Shown: positions 51,132-56,970 of the stretch, one piece after another | Layout: each line of letters opens with the position of its first letter | Position numbering within the stretch: the stretch's first letter is position 1 | Source: Ferdinandcohnia sp036962685 | GTDB lineage: Bacteria > Bacillota > Bacilli > Bacillales > Bacillaceae_L | Assembly: GCF_036962685.1 (NCBI RefSeq) | Contig: NZ_JBALOP010000027.1 | Coordinates: 31,522-95,521 of the forward strand | Length of the DNA stretch: 64,000 bases | Reading direction: 5' to 3' | Notes under the pieces: generated by a model | Databases searched by the model: none | Told to the model about the DNA's origin: nothing | The model's input: the letters and a program-made list of their open reading frames with translations, nothing else | Made by a program: the position numbers and the translations under genes

Positions 51132-51256
51132 TAGAAAAGCGCAAGGCGCCTGCCTATCGGGGACAAGCACAGGAAAAGCGCTGTCAGAAGGCGCTTCTTG
51201 CCTTCAGAAGCGGTTGGCTTATGACCTCGAGCTGATGGCGCCTGGAGCTAGACATA
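51132..51256 (-). repeat. Family B dispersed repeat, copy B4 (reverse orientation)
   Basis: On the minus strand it begins TATGTCTAGCTCCAGGCGCC and ends GGCGCCTTGCGCTTTTCTA, with an internal hairpin AAGGCAAGAAGCGCCTT and other pairings. It begins two bases after the moaA stop. Confidence 0.75.
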
Positions 51257-51257
51257 A

Positions 51258-51290
51258 ATAAAGAGGTGCTATATTGCACCTCTTTTTGCG
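51258..51290. terminator. Terminator between moaA/B4 and the DUF2512 gene
   Basis: Ten-bp perfect stem AAAGAGGTGC/GCACCTCTTT with flanking A and T; works for both directions. Confidence 0.85.
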
Positions 51291-51295
51291 CTAAA

Positions 51296-51661
51296 CTATG
51301 CAGTTGATTTTTCTGCCCTTCCTGACCGTACTAACCAACGGTGAACAGGGATTTCAACTAATGTAATGACAAGGGCTGTTAAGAGTGCTCCCCAAAGGGT
51401 TACTCTTGCACCATCTAAAAATTGAGAAACAAAATATACGAGAATTGCTGCAACTATGAAATCTGCAATATCAGTCATTACTGTTGTATTTCTTCTAAGC
51501 ATTAGAACTTCCATCAATTGACCAACAATCGCTAATATAACACCGACTACGATTGGTTGATACCATGAAACATAATCTACACTATCAAAAATACCAGAAC
51601 AAAGTGCTACAACTAAAGGTAATAAAATAATCTTCATTATGAAACCAGTCATAGCATTCAC
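51296..51661 (-). CDS. DUF2512 family membrane protein (YndM-like)
   Basis: A 121-residue protein with four hydrophobic helices. DUF2512 features: IILLPLVVALCSGIFDSVDYVSWYQPIVVG, LMLRRNTTVMTDIADF and a C-terminal EIPVHRWLVRSGRA. Function unknown; relatives are sporulation-associated in some Bacillus. ATG 51661 follows AAAGGAGGTGTGA. Confidence 0.82.
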   Translation of the reverse strand: MNAMTGFIMKIILLPLVVALCSGIFDSVDYVSWYQPIVVGVILAIVGQLMEVLMLRRNTTVMTDIADFIVAAILVYFVSQFLDGARVTLWGALLTALVITLVEIPVHRWLVRSGRAEKSTA

Positions 51662-51713
51662 ACCTCCTTTACAAGATATTTTTCACAAAAAATCAAGATA
51701 ATATGTAAATATA

Positions 51714-52058
51714 CTAGCGATCTGTTTCTACAACCGTAATATTTTTTACTCTTTCCGTATCCGGTTCGAACGTGATATTTACAAAGACACCAAATTCTCG
51801 ATTACCCTGTTTCAACCAGAGCTTGAAACGTTCAACATACAATCCATTCTTTTTATATCGTCCCACATGTAAGTAATCTACAATCTGGGCTGATGGGTAT
51901 CGTTTCCCGGTTTCCTCCATTGCAAGTTTTCCCCATTTTGCATATTCAGGTACAGGTTTATTCGTTTCAGCCGTTGTAATTGAGGAATCATTTAAGAAAA
52001 GAATTGTCGGGGATAACAACAAACAAAAGCAGCATCCAATCAAAATTTTCCGCAGCAT
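51714..52058 (-). CDS. yqzG: DUF3889 secreted protein (YqzG-like)
   Basis: A 114-residue protein with a signal peptide (KILIGCCFCLLLSPTILFLND) and a DUF3889 domain: PEYAKWGKLAMEETGKRYPSAQIVDYLHVGR, then ERFKLWLKQGNREFGVFVNITF. B. subtilis yqzG lies between comG/yqzE and tapA, so the place fits. ATG 52058 is supported by AGGTG upstream; GTG 52067 is possible. Confidence 0.82.
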   Translation of the reverse strand: MLRKILIGCCFCLLLSPTILFLNDSSITTAETNKPVPEYAKWGKLAMEETGKRYPSAQIVDYLHVGRYKKNGLYVERFKLWLKQGNREFGVFVNITFEPDTERVKNITVVETDR

Positions 52059-52156
52059 GACAAACACCTCGCTTTTTAATTAGGCTTCCCAATCATCCGG
52101 TAAATTTATGCAATATAAATGGAAATGTATGGTATTATAAAAAAGGGGGAGTGTCG

Positions 52157-52771
52157 ATGAGAAATGCGTTAAAGAATTTAGTTTACGTTATTGTTTTATT
52201 GAATTTGTTTGCATGTAATACAGAAAGTGCTACGGGGCAACCAAAAGATGGTGTGCTTACTCCAGTCAAACAAAACGAAAGAAATACCCAAATTATTGGT
52301 TCACTCGGTTTTGATACATTATTAATGTACGACCTTGATATAAAAAACGAAGACATCAAAACAATTTATTTTTGGATTGAGCATTATAAGTATGGTGAAA
52401 AACAAGAGGATCTCATCTATGGATCAACTGCTGCAAGTAAAAAAATGACCTTAGGCGCTTCCAAACTCGATTTCAAATTAGATGACGATAACTCTTATGC
52501 ACGTTGGACTTTTTCAGTTTCTGATGGAACAGCATTAACAACCTTTGAAGCGTCACCGATGGAGATTGATAAAGAGAATCTAGGGATGGGTCAAACATGG
52601 GTAGACGATAAAACAACAATAGTAGCAGAAAAACCAATTACCTTAGCGTTACTTGCGATGGATAGTGGAAACGGTATCCGAATTGGACTTGATGACGAAG
52701 TGATTGAGTATACAATAAAAGACAGCCCTGAAGTGTTTGTCGTGAAGGTGAAGATGAGTAAACATGAATAA
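52157..52771 (+). CDS. Uncharacterised lipoprotein 1
   Basis: A 204-residue lipoprotein: LVYVIVLLNLFACNTES has the lipobox cysteine. A beta-rich domain follows (IIGSLGFDTLLMYDLDIKNED, IYFWIEHYKYGEKQEDLIYGS, WTFSVSDGTALTTFEASPME). I do not recognise the family. The phrase GSLGF recurs in the next lipoprotein. ATG 52157 follows AAAAGGGGGAGTGTCG. It takes the place occupied by tapA-sipW-tasA in B. subtilis. Confidence 0.7.
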   Translation: MRNALKNLVYVIVLLNLFACNTESATGQPKDGVLTPVKQNERNTQIIGSLGFDTLLMYDLDIKNEDIKTIYFWIEHYKYGEKQEDLIYGSTAASKKMTLGASKLDFKLDDDNSYARWTFSVSDGTALTTFEASPMEIDKENLGMGQTWVDDKTTIVAEKPITLALLAMDSGNGIRIGLDDEVIEYTIKDSPEVFVVKVKMSKHE

Positions 52772-52880
52772 CTTACTAATTGAGGCGATCCGTTTTGGGT
52801 CGTATTTTTGTGTTGTATGATTTGTCCAACTGGCGCACATATTATCATTATGTGAAAAGTTGTATGTAGGAGGAAAATCC

Positions 52881-53486
52881 ATGCAGAAACGACTATTTTT
52901 TATGGTAATCATACTTTTAAGTATCACCCTGCTTGTTAGCTGTAAGGGTGATGACAAAGCAAAAGATAAAAAAGAAGATGCAAAAGCAAAAATCCAACAG
53001 GTAGAAGATAAAATAATCAATCTCGGATCACTAGGTTTTACAACAGAGGATCTCGTTAAAAACTGGAATGAAGCACAGGCAACAATAGAGGATTCAGGCT
53101 CCTACCAAATCGATCAAATAACAGTAACAAACGGTGAATTTAGGAAAGATGTCAGCGAAGGACTTATACTTGAAGGAATTGTTAATGAACAGACCCACGA
53201 AGTAATCAGGCTTTCCCTTGTGAAAAAGGATATCGAATCAGATAACCTTACTACTGCACTAGACAAATACGAGGATACAATTGCTGCTTTCTTTTTATTA
53301 GTGGCCGTTACGAATACTGAGGAAGCTGTAAAAGAAGACGATATTGGAAAAATTACTAATGAATTAGGTCTACTTCGTGACAAAGATAAAAAAATTAAAG
53401 GAACTGCAACATTGAATAATGTTACATATAAGGCCGAAGAGAATGAGCGGGGATTGGTGTTGTCGGCAGTTGAAAATACAGATTAA
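52881..53486 (+). CDS. Uncharacterised lipoprotein 2
   Basis: A 201-residue lipoprotein: FFMVIILLSITLLVSCKGDDK lipobox, a Lys/Asp-rich linker (KAKDKKEDAKAKIQQVEDK), then NLGSLGFTTEDLVKNWNEAQ and ITVTNGEFRKDVSEGLILEGIVNEQTHEVIRLS. Not recognised. ATG 52881 follows TAGGAGGAAAATCC; the longer TTG frame at 52860 includes that site. It is separated from lipoprotein 1 by a weak hairpin and may be regulated apart. Confidence 0.7.
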   Translation: MQKRLFFMVIILLSITLLVSCKGDDKAKDKKEDAKAKIQQVEDKIINLGSLGFTTEDLVKNWNEAQATIEDSGSYQIDQITVTNGEFRKDVSEGLILEGIVNEQTHEVIRLSLVKKDIESDNLTTALDKYEDTIAAFFLLVAVTNTEEAVKEDDIGKITNELGLLRDKDKKIKGTATLNNVTYKAEENERGLVLSAVENTD

Positions 53487-53487
53487 A

Positions 53488-53525
53488 GTTAAAAGCGACC
53501 TAAATCGCGGGTCGCTCTAACTTTT
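53488..53525. terminator. Bidirectional terminator between lipoprotein 2 and sinI
   Basis: Stem GTTA-AAAGCGACC/GGGTCGCT-CTAAC with a T run on the right; shared by converging genes. Confidence 0.75.
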
Positions 53526-53654
53526 TTATGAATATAGTTTTCCATGGAAAAAAGCTTGTACATCATCAACAGTAAGCCCAAGATTTTTAGCTTCAATCAT
53601 CAGTTTAATCCATTCTGGGTCTAAACCTGTCGTGTTATTCATTTTAAATATCAT
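53526..53654 (-). CDS. sinI: SinI-like anti-repressor, located after sinR
   Basis: A 42-residue protein too short for routine ORF calling: MIFKMNNTTGLDPEWIKLMI, then EAKNLGLTVDDVQAFFHGKL and YS. TGLDPEWIKLMIEAKNLGLT matches the SinI helix-hook that binds SinR and blocks it. ATG 53654 lies six bases after GGGG and overlaps the sinR end by 11 bases; ATG 53642 is the alternative. In B. subtilis sinI precedes sinR with its own promoter; here it follows and is coupled. Confidence 0.85.
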   Translation of the reverse strand: MIFKMNNTTGLDPEWIKLMIEAKNLGLTVDDVQAFFHGKLYS

Positions 53655-54033
53655 GATTTTCCCCACTTTTTATTGAACTTTTACTCTTGTCATCTTGTTC
53701 ATTTTGCCAGTTACGGAATCGTACAAAGTTTTGAAATTCATGAAAATCGTTTTTACTTAGTCCCTGATCAATCGCCTTTTGTAACAGTTTTGTCCACTCT
53801 TTATCCAACTTGTCTTCAAAGTAATAGGGTCTTTTTTCTTCTTCACCTAATAAATATTCGATGCTTGTATCAAGCGTCTCGGCAATTTTCGTTAAGAACT
53901 GAAGAGAAGGATTTTTTTGAACATCACGCTCTATGTAGCTTAAATAAGACTTTGAAACACCAGCACGTTTAGCAAGCTCAGTAATTGAATACCGTTTCTT
54001 TCCCCTTAATATCCTAATTCTCTCACCTATCAT
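53644..54033 (-). CDS. sinR: SinR-like biofilm master regulator
   Basis: A 129-residue XRE-family repressor. Helix-turn-helix MIGERIRILRGKKRYSITEL, AKRAGVSKSYLSYIERDVQK and NPSLQFLTKIAETLDTSIEY, then a linker. A SinR-type C-terminal dimerisation hook follows (LDKEWTKLLQKAIDQGLSKNDFHEFQNFVRFRNWQ). The first 65 residues align closely with B. subtilis SinR, which binds GTTCTYT boxes and represses eps and matrix genes. ATG 54033 follows GGAGAAGGTAG. Two palindromic sites lie in its promoter. Confidence 0.9.
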   Translation of the reverse strand: MIGERIRILRGKKRYSITELAKRAGVSKSYLSYIERDVQKNPSLQFLTKIAETLDTSIEYLLGEEEKRPYYFEDKLDKEWTKLLQKAIDQGLSKNDFHEFQNFVRFRNWQNEQDDKSKSSIKSGENHDI

Positions 54034-54068
54034 CTACCTTCTCCTCAATATTTTAGATTTTCCAATAT

Positions 54069-54105
54069 GTTCATTATAAAGAACAATTAGTTCTTAATAA
54101 AGTAA
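54069..54105 (-). promoter_or_regulatory. SinR-type operators and promoter of sinR
   Basis: Two sites: GTTCATTATAAAGAAC (54069-54084) and GTTCTTAATAAAG (54090-54102). On the minus strand a TATAAT -10 box overlaps the first site, with TTTATT 17 bases upstream. Autorepression inferred. Confidence 0.7.
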
Positions 54106-54153
54106 TGAAATAGTATGTAAAACGGAGAAAACTCATGAAAATCCACGAGAAAC

Positions 54154-54305
54154 GTTCTTTATTACGAAAAAATAGCTTAATTTGAGATTTTTAAAATTTA
54201 GTACTAATGGGCTATACTTTGTTAAAATTCTTTATAAAGCACATCTAACCAATAATTATTGATAATTGGTTATTACCATTCTTACATATGTTCTTTTTAA
54301 TGAAT
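54154..54305 (+). promoter_or_regulatory. SinR-type operator sites before the zinc-ribbon gene
   Basis: Three imperfect copies of the palindrome: GTTCTTTATTACGAAA (54154-54169), ATTCTTTATAAAGCAC (54227-54242) and GTTCTTTTTAATGAAT (54290-54305). A TATACT box lies at 54213-54218. Confidence 0.55.
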
Positions 54306-54338
54306 TTCAAATCCAATAAATAAAGGATAGGGTACTCT

Positions 54339-54545
54339 ATGTATAAAAAAACTTGTGACAGATGTTTTAGGTCATCCTTCAGTGCTAGTAAATATGGAAA
54401 GTGGTCGTGTCCAGTATGTCAAAAAGATTTGTCAGATTTTAAAGCAAGGGACTCAGAAGCAGAGCCATTTACCTTCAAAAGCTTCCCTTTTGTTAATACG
54501 AAAAACCAGGATATTTCAAATAGTAAAATAGAAAAATACATATAA
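54339..54545 (+). CDS. Small zinc-ribbon protein
   Basis: A 68-residue protein: MYKKTCDRCFRSSFSASKYG, KWSCPVCQKDLSDFKARDS, then a polar tail ending NSKIEKYI. The C-x2-C .. C-x2-C spacing (17 residues between pairs) is a zinc ribbon. Family not recognised. ATG 54339 follows AAAGGATAGGGTACTCT. It sits alone between sinR and the second XRE gene, with operator-like palindromes on both sides, so it may belong to the matrix regulon. Confidence 0.7.
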   Translation: MYKKTCDRCFRSSFSASKYGKWSCPVCQKDLSDFKARDSEAEPFTFKSFPFVNTKNQDISNSKIEKYI

Positions 54546-54624
54546 GAATTTCGCCACATGTAAAGGATATTCCAGACCAATTTTAGATTTTGGGGTAATC
54601 CTTTTTTAATGTTCCTTTTTGTGA

Positions 54625-54747
54625 GTTCTTTATAAGGAAAAAGGAATGCAAAAAATGTATTAATCATATATATAAAATATTTAATAATCTTCTATTGTTC
54701 AAAAAGTCAAATCATGCTATAGTTTAAATGTGTACTTTATTAAGAAC
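54625..54747 (+). promoter_or_regulatory. SinR-type operator sites before the second XRE gene
   Basis: GTTCTTTATAAGGAAA (54625-54640) and GTACTTTATTAAGAAC (54732-54747). The second is 40 bases before the ATG of the regulator and keeps 15 of 16 bases of a perfect palindrome. Confidence 0.6.
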
Positions 54748-54786
54748 GAAAGTGCATATTTAAATGTGAGGGGATTTATAGTAGCT

Positions 54787-55137
54787 ATGAGAAAAAAGCA
54801 TATCGGTGATCAAATTAAGACATTGAGAATCCAACACGGTCATACATTGAAGGAATTAGGAGAAGAAATTGATTTTAATTACAGTAATCTTTCCAAGATT
54901 GAAAGGGGTATACGAAAGCCAACCGTCGAGTTCCTTGAAAGGCTCACACATTATTATAAGGTTGATATTTCTTATTTTTTTGATGTAGATAACAAAGATC
55001 CGAATAATAGGGTTGCAATGGATTTGGACTGGTTTATGTTATCACAAGAAATGAAAAGCAAAAATGTAACTTTTGAAGAACTAAAAGCAATGGCAGATAC
55101 AATTGCAAAAATTAAAAGCTATAATTCATTAAAGTGA
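54787..55137 (+). CDS. XRE-family regulator with SIN-like C-terminal hook
   Basis: A 116-residue regulator. Helix-turn-helix: KKHIGDQIKTLRIQHGHTLK, ELGEEIDFNYSNLSKIERGI and RKPTVEFLERLTHYYKVDIS. After a linker (FDVDNKDPNNRVAM) comes DLDWFMLSQEMKSKNVTFEE.LKAMADTI, which follows the D-x-x-W-x-x-L pattern of SinI/SinR dimerisation helices. It could pair with SinR or SinI, as SlrR does in B. subtilis, though it lacks the SlrR length. ATG 54787 is the best start; ribosome site GAGGGG is 12 bases away. The track-long GTG 54730 lies within an operator. Confidence 0.8.
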   Translation: MRKKHIGDQIKTLRIQHGHTLKELGEEIDFNYSNLSKIERGIRKPTVEFLERLTHYYKVDISYFFDVDNKDPNNRVAMDLDWFMLSQEMKSKNVTFEELKAMADTIAKIKSYNSLK

Positions 55138-55165
55138 AAATAGTTCGGAACTACCAAAGATTAGG

Positions 55166-55194
55166 TTGACACGTTCTTTATGAAGAACTAAAAT
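55166..55194 (+). promoter_or_regulatory. eps operon promoter with operator in the spacer
   Basis: TTGACA (55166-55171), a 17-base spacer and TAAAAT (55189-55194) make a strong sigma-A promoter. The perfect palindrome GTTCTTTATGAAGAAC (55173-55188) fills the spacer base for base. A SinR-type repressor bound here would exclude RNA polymerase. Confidence 0.85.
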
Positions 55195-55262
55195 AAGGAT
55201 TATAATAACGGTTTTCCAAATTGAACAATTCTCCCAGGAAGGTTTATTTTTTTATTCGGATT

Positions 55263-55278
55263 GTTCTTTATGAAGAAT
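55263..55278 (+). promoter_or_regulatory. Second SinR-type operator in the eps leader
   Basis: GTTCTTTATGAAGAAT, one base off the perfect palindrome, 90 bases downstream of the first operator (about 8.6 helical turns) and 37 bases before epsA. Confidence 0.75.
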
Positions 55279-55315
55279 TATTGTATTAGAGTTTAAAAAA
55301 AGCGGGTGAGTTTTT

Positions 55316-56059
55316 ATGAGAAATAATAATCATTTTTATAATACTCAGAGTAATTTTGAGCATGAAAATGTTAAGGAAATTGACTTAAAAAATCTTTTTT
55401 TCATAATTAAACGTCGTATATGGATCCTCTTAGTATTTGCTACAATTACAACATTTCTTGGATACTATTATGATGCAAATAATAAACCAAGCAACCTTTA
55501 TGAATCTTCGACACGAATTCTTCTTAATGCAGAAAGTGGAATTGAAAATTTAAAAATTATTATGACTGATTCCCTCGTTATGGAAAGTGTAATTTCAGAA
55601 TTAAAACTTGAGAAATCAGCGGAAGCATTAGCAGGTCAAATAAAAGTCGAGCATATCGGTGGTCAAATTCTAGAGATCAGTGTTATAGATATAAATCCAG
55701 AAAATGCAGCAAATATTGCTAATAAATTAGTAGAAGCTTTTACCCAGCAGGCTGAAACAATCATGAATTTTACGGGAGTAAATCATTATCAGAAAGCAAA
55801 GGTAAATAATTTCCCTATAAATGCAGGAGAAAGTTCAAATATGATGTTGAATGGGTTAATCGCAGGGATAGTACTCGGTATTGGATTGATTTTTTTAGTG
55901 AATGCATTTGATAACACGCTAATTACAGAACAAGAGGTTAGTAATGCCCTCGGAATTCAAGTATTAGGTTCAGTTTCTAAAATAAATAAAAGAAATTCCA
56001 ATAAAAGAAATAATAGTCATCAATTATTGAAAATAAGGGGTGAATCGGTTGATTCTTAA
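55316..56059 (+). CDS. epsA: Wzz-type chain-length/kinase modulator EpsA
   Basis: A 247-residue membrane protein of the Wzz/YveK family. TM1 (IWILLVFATITTFLGYYYD) and TM2 (MMLNGLIAGIVLGIGLIFLVNAF) flank the extracellular Wzz domain (LYESSTRILLNAESGIENLKIIMTDSLVMESVI .. VEAFTQQAETIMN). The cytoplasmic tail (LITEQEVSNALGIQVLGSVSKIN) usually activates the partner kinase. ATG 55316 follows GCGGGTGAGTTTTT. First gene of eps, overlapping epsB. Confidence 0.9.
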   Translation: MRNNNHFYNTQSNFEHENVKEIDLKNLFFIIKRRIWILLVFATITTFLGYYYDANNKPSNLYESSTRILLNAESGIENLKIIMTDSLVMESVISELKLEKSAEALAGQIKVEHIGGQILEISVIDINPENAANIANKLVEAFTQQAETIMNFTGVNHYQKAKVNNFPINAGESSNMMLNGLIAGIVLGIGLIFLVNAFDNTLITEQEVSNALGIQVLGSVSKINKRNSNKRNNSHQLLKIRGESVDS

Positions 56060-56708
56060 TCTTAAAAGGGATGAGTCAATAAAGCTAAAGGCCAAAACAA
56101 CCCATTCCTTTCCTGAATCTTTAATTTCTGAACAATATCGATCAATCCGTACTAATATTCAGTTTGTAAATGGTGTTAATAAAAATCAAGCAATACTTAT
56201 TACCTCCCCAGGTAAAAGAGAAGGTAAATCAACCACAGTTGCAAACTTAGCTATTTCTCTTACGCAACAGAAGGAAAAAGTCCTATTAATTGATACGAAT
56301 TTTAAGAATCCATCCCTTCATTCTATTTTTAATATTGAAAATAAAACTGGCTTAACAGATGTTTTAAAGGGGAAGCTTACACTAGAAGAAGCTGTGATGG
56401 GAACAGAGGTATCTAGATTGGATTTGCTTCCTAGCGGGGCTATTCCATTTAATTCCTCAGAATTGATAGGTTCAATAGCAATGTATGAAATAATTGAAAA
56501 GGCATTAAAAAAATATAATGTTGTCTTAATTGATTCACCGTCATTCCTTGACCTCTCAGGTACGAAGATTTTAGCAAGTATCTGTAATGGAGTTATACTT
56601 GTAGTAAAGAGTGGGAAAACGGACACAAAAAAAGCAATTGAAACAAAAAGAATGTTAGATCTTGTGAAAGCAAAAATCATCGGGGTCATAATAAATCACA
56701 AAAAATAG
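56049..56708 (+). CDS. epsB: CpsD/CapB-family tyrosine kinase-like protein EpsB
   Basis: A 219-residue P-loop protein of the BY-kinase family: SLISEQYRSIRTNIQFVN, Walker A TSPGKREGKSTT (residues 54-62), Walker B VVLIDSPSFLDLSGT. The Walker A' motif, normally D-x-D, reads LLIDTNFKNPS, and the C-terminus ends GVIINHKK without the usual tyrosine cluster. It may thus be a weak or regulatory kinase form. TTG 56049 follows AAGGGGTGA; GTG 56040 is possible. Confidence 0.87.
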   Translation: MILNLKRDESIKLKAKTTHSFPESLISEQYRSIRTNIQFVNGVNKNQAILITSPGKREGKSTTVANLAISLTQQKEKVLLIDTNFKNPSLHSIFNIENKTGLTDVLKGKLTLEEAVMGTEVSRLDLLPSGAIPFNSSELIGSIAMYEIIEKALKKYNVVLIDSPSFLDLSGTKILASICNGVILVVKSGKTDTKKAIETKRMLDLVKAKIIGVIINHKK

Positions 56709-56729
56709 AAATATATTTTTTGTACAATT

Positions 56730-56764
56730 GTTCTTAATAAAGAATAAAACGTTCTGTAATAAAG
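56730..56764 (+). promoter_or_regulatory. SinR-type sites between epsB and the EAR RNA
   Basis: GTTCTTAATAAAGAAT (56730-56745) and the half site GTTCTGTAATAAAG (56751-56764). They could act as an internal operator or roadblock. Confidence 0.55.
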
Positions 56765-56870
56765 GTGATGCCTCTTTACCATTATCAATGGAGGCACTCG
56801 GTCATACTGTGGGCTAACTACCTTAGACGCTAGTCGTCGAAAGTGTGATGTGAGGGCGGGTTAGATGCCC
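56763..56870 (+). ncRNA. EAR element (eps-associated RNA, epsC leader)
   Basis: GC-richer, highly structured block in an AT-rich 260-base gap between epsB and epsC. The hairpin TGCCTC .. GGAGGCA is followed by CTCGGTCATACTGTGGGCTAAC; GGGCTAAC pairs with GTTAGATGCCC at its end, enclosing the stem-loop GACGCTAGTCGTC. EAR is known from this exact place in B. subtilis, where it lets RNA polymerase read through terminators in the long eps operon. Identification is from position and structure plus remembered conserved bases. Confidence 0.78.
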
Positions 56871-56970
56871 ATTTATAAATTATATTTTACCTATGTGTAT
56901 TTTTACGAAAATTCATATAGGTAAGATAATAATTTTTTAAAAAAATATAAAAAGAAAGGAGGGATTAGGG

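Noticed and set aside
54787..55137. Naming the second XRE gene slrR
   Set aside because: The SIN-like tail is suggestive but the protein is about 35 residues shorter and diverged; no name is justified.
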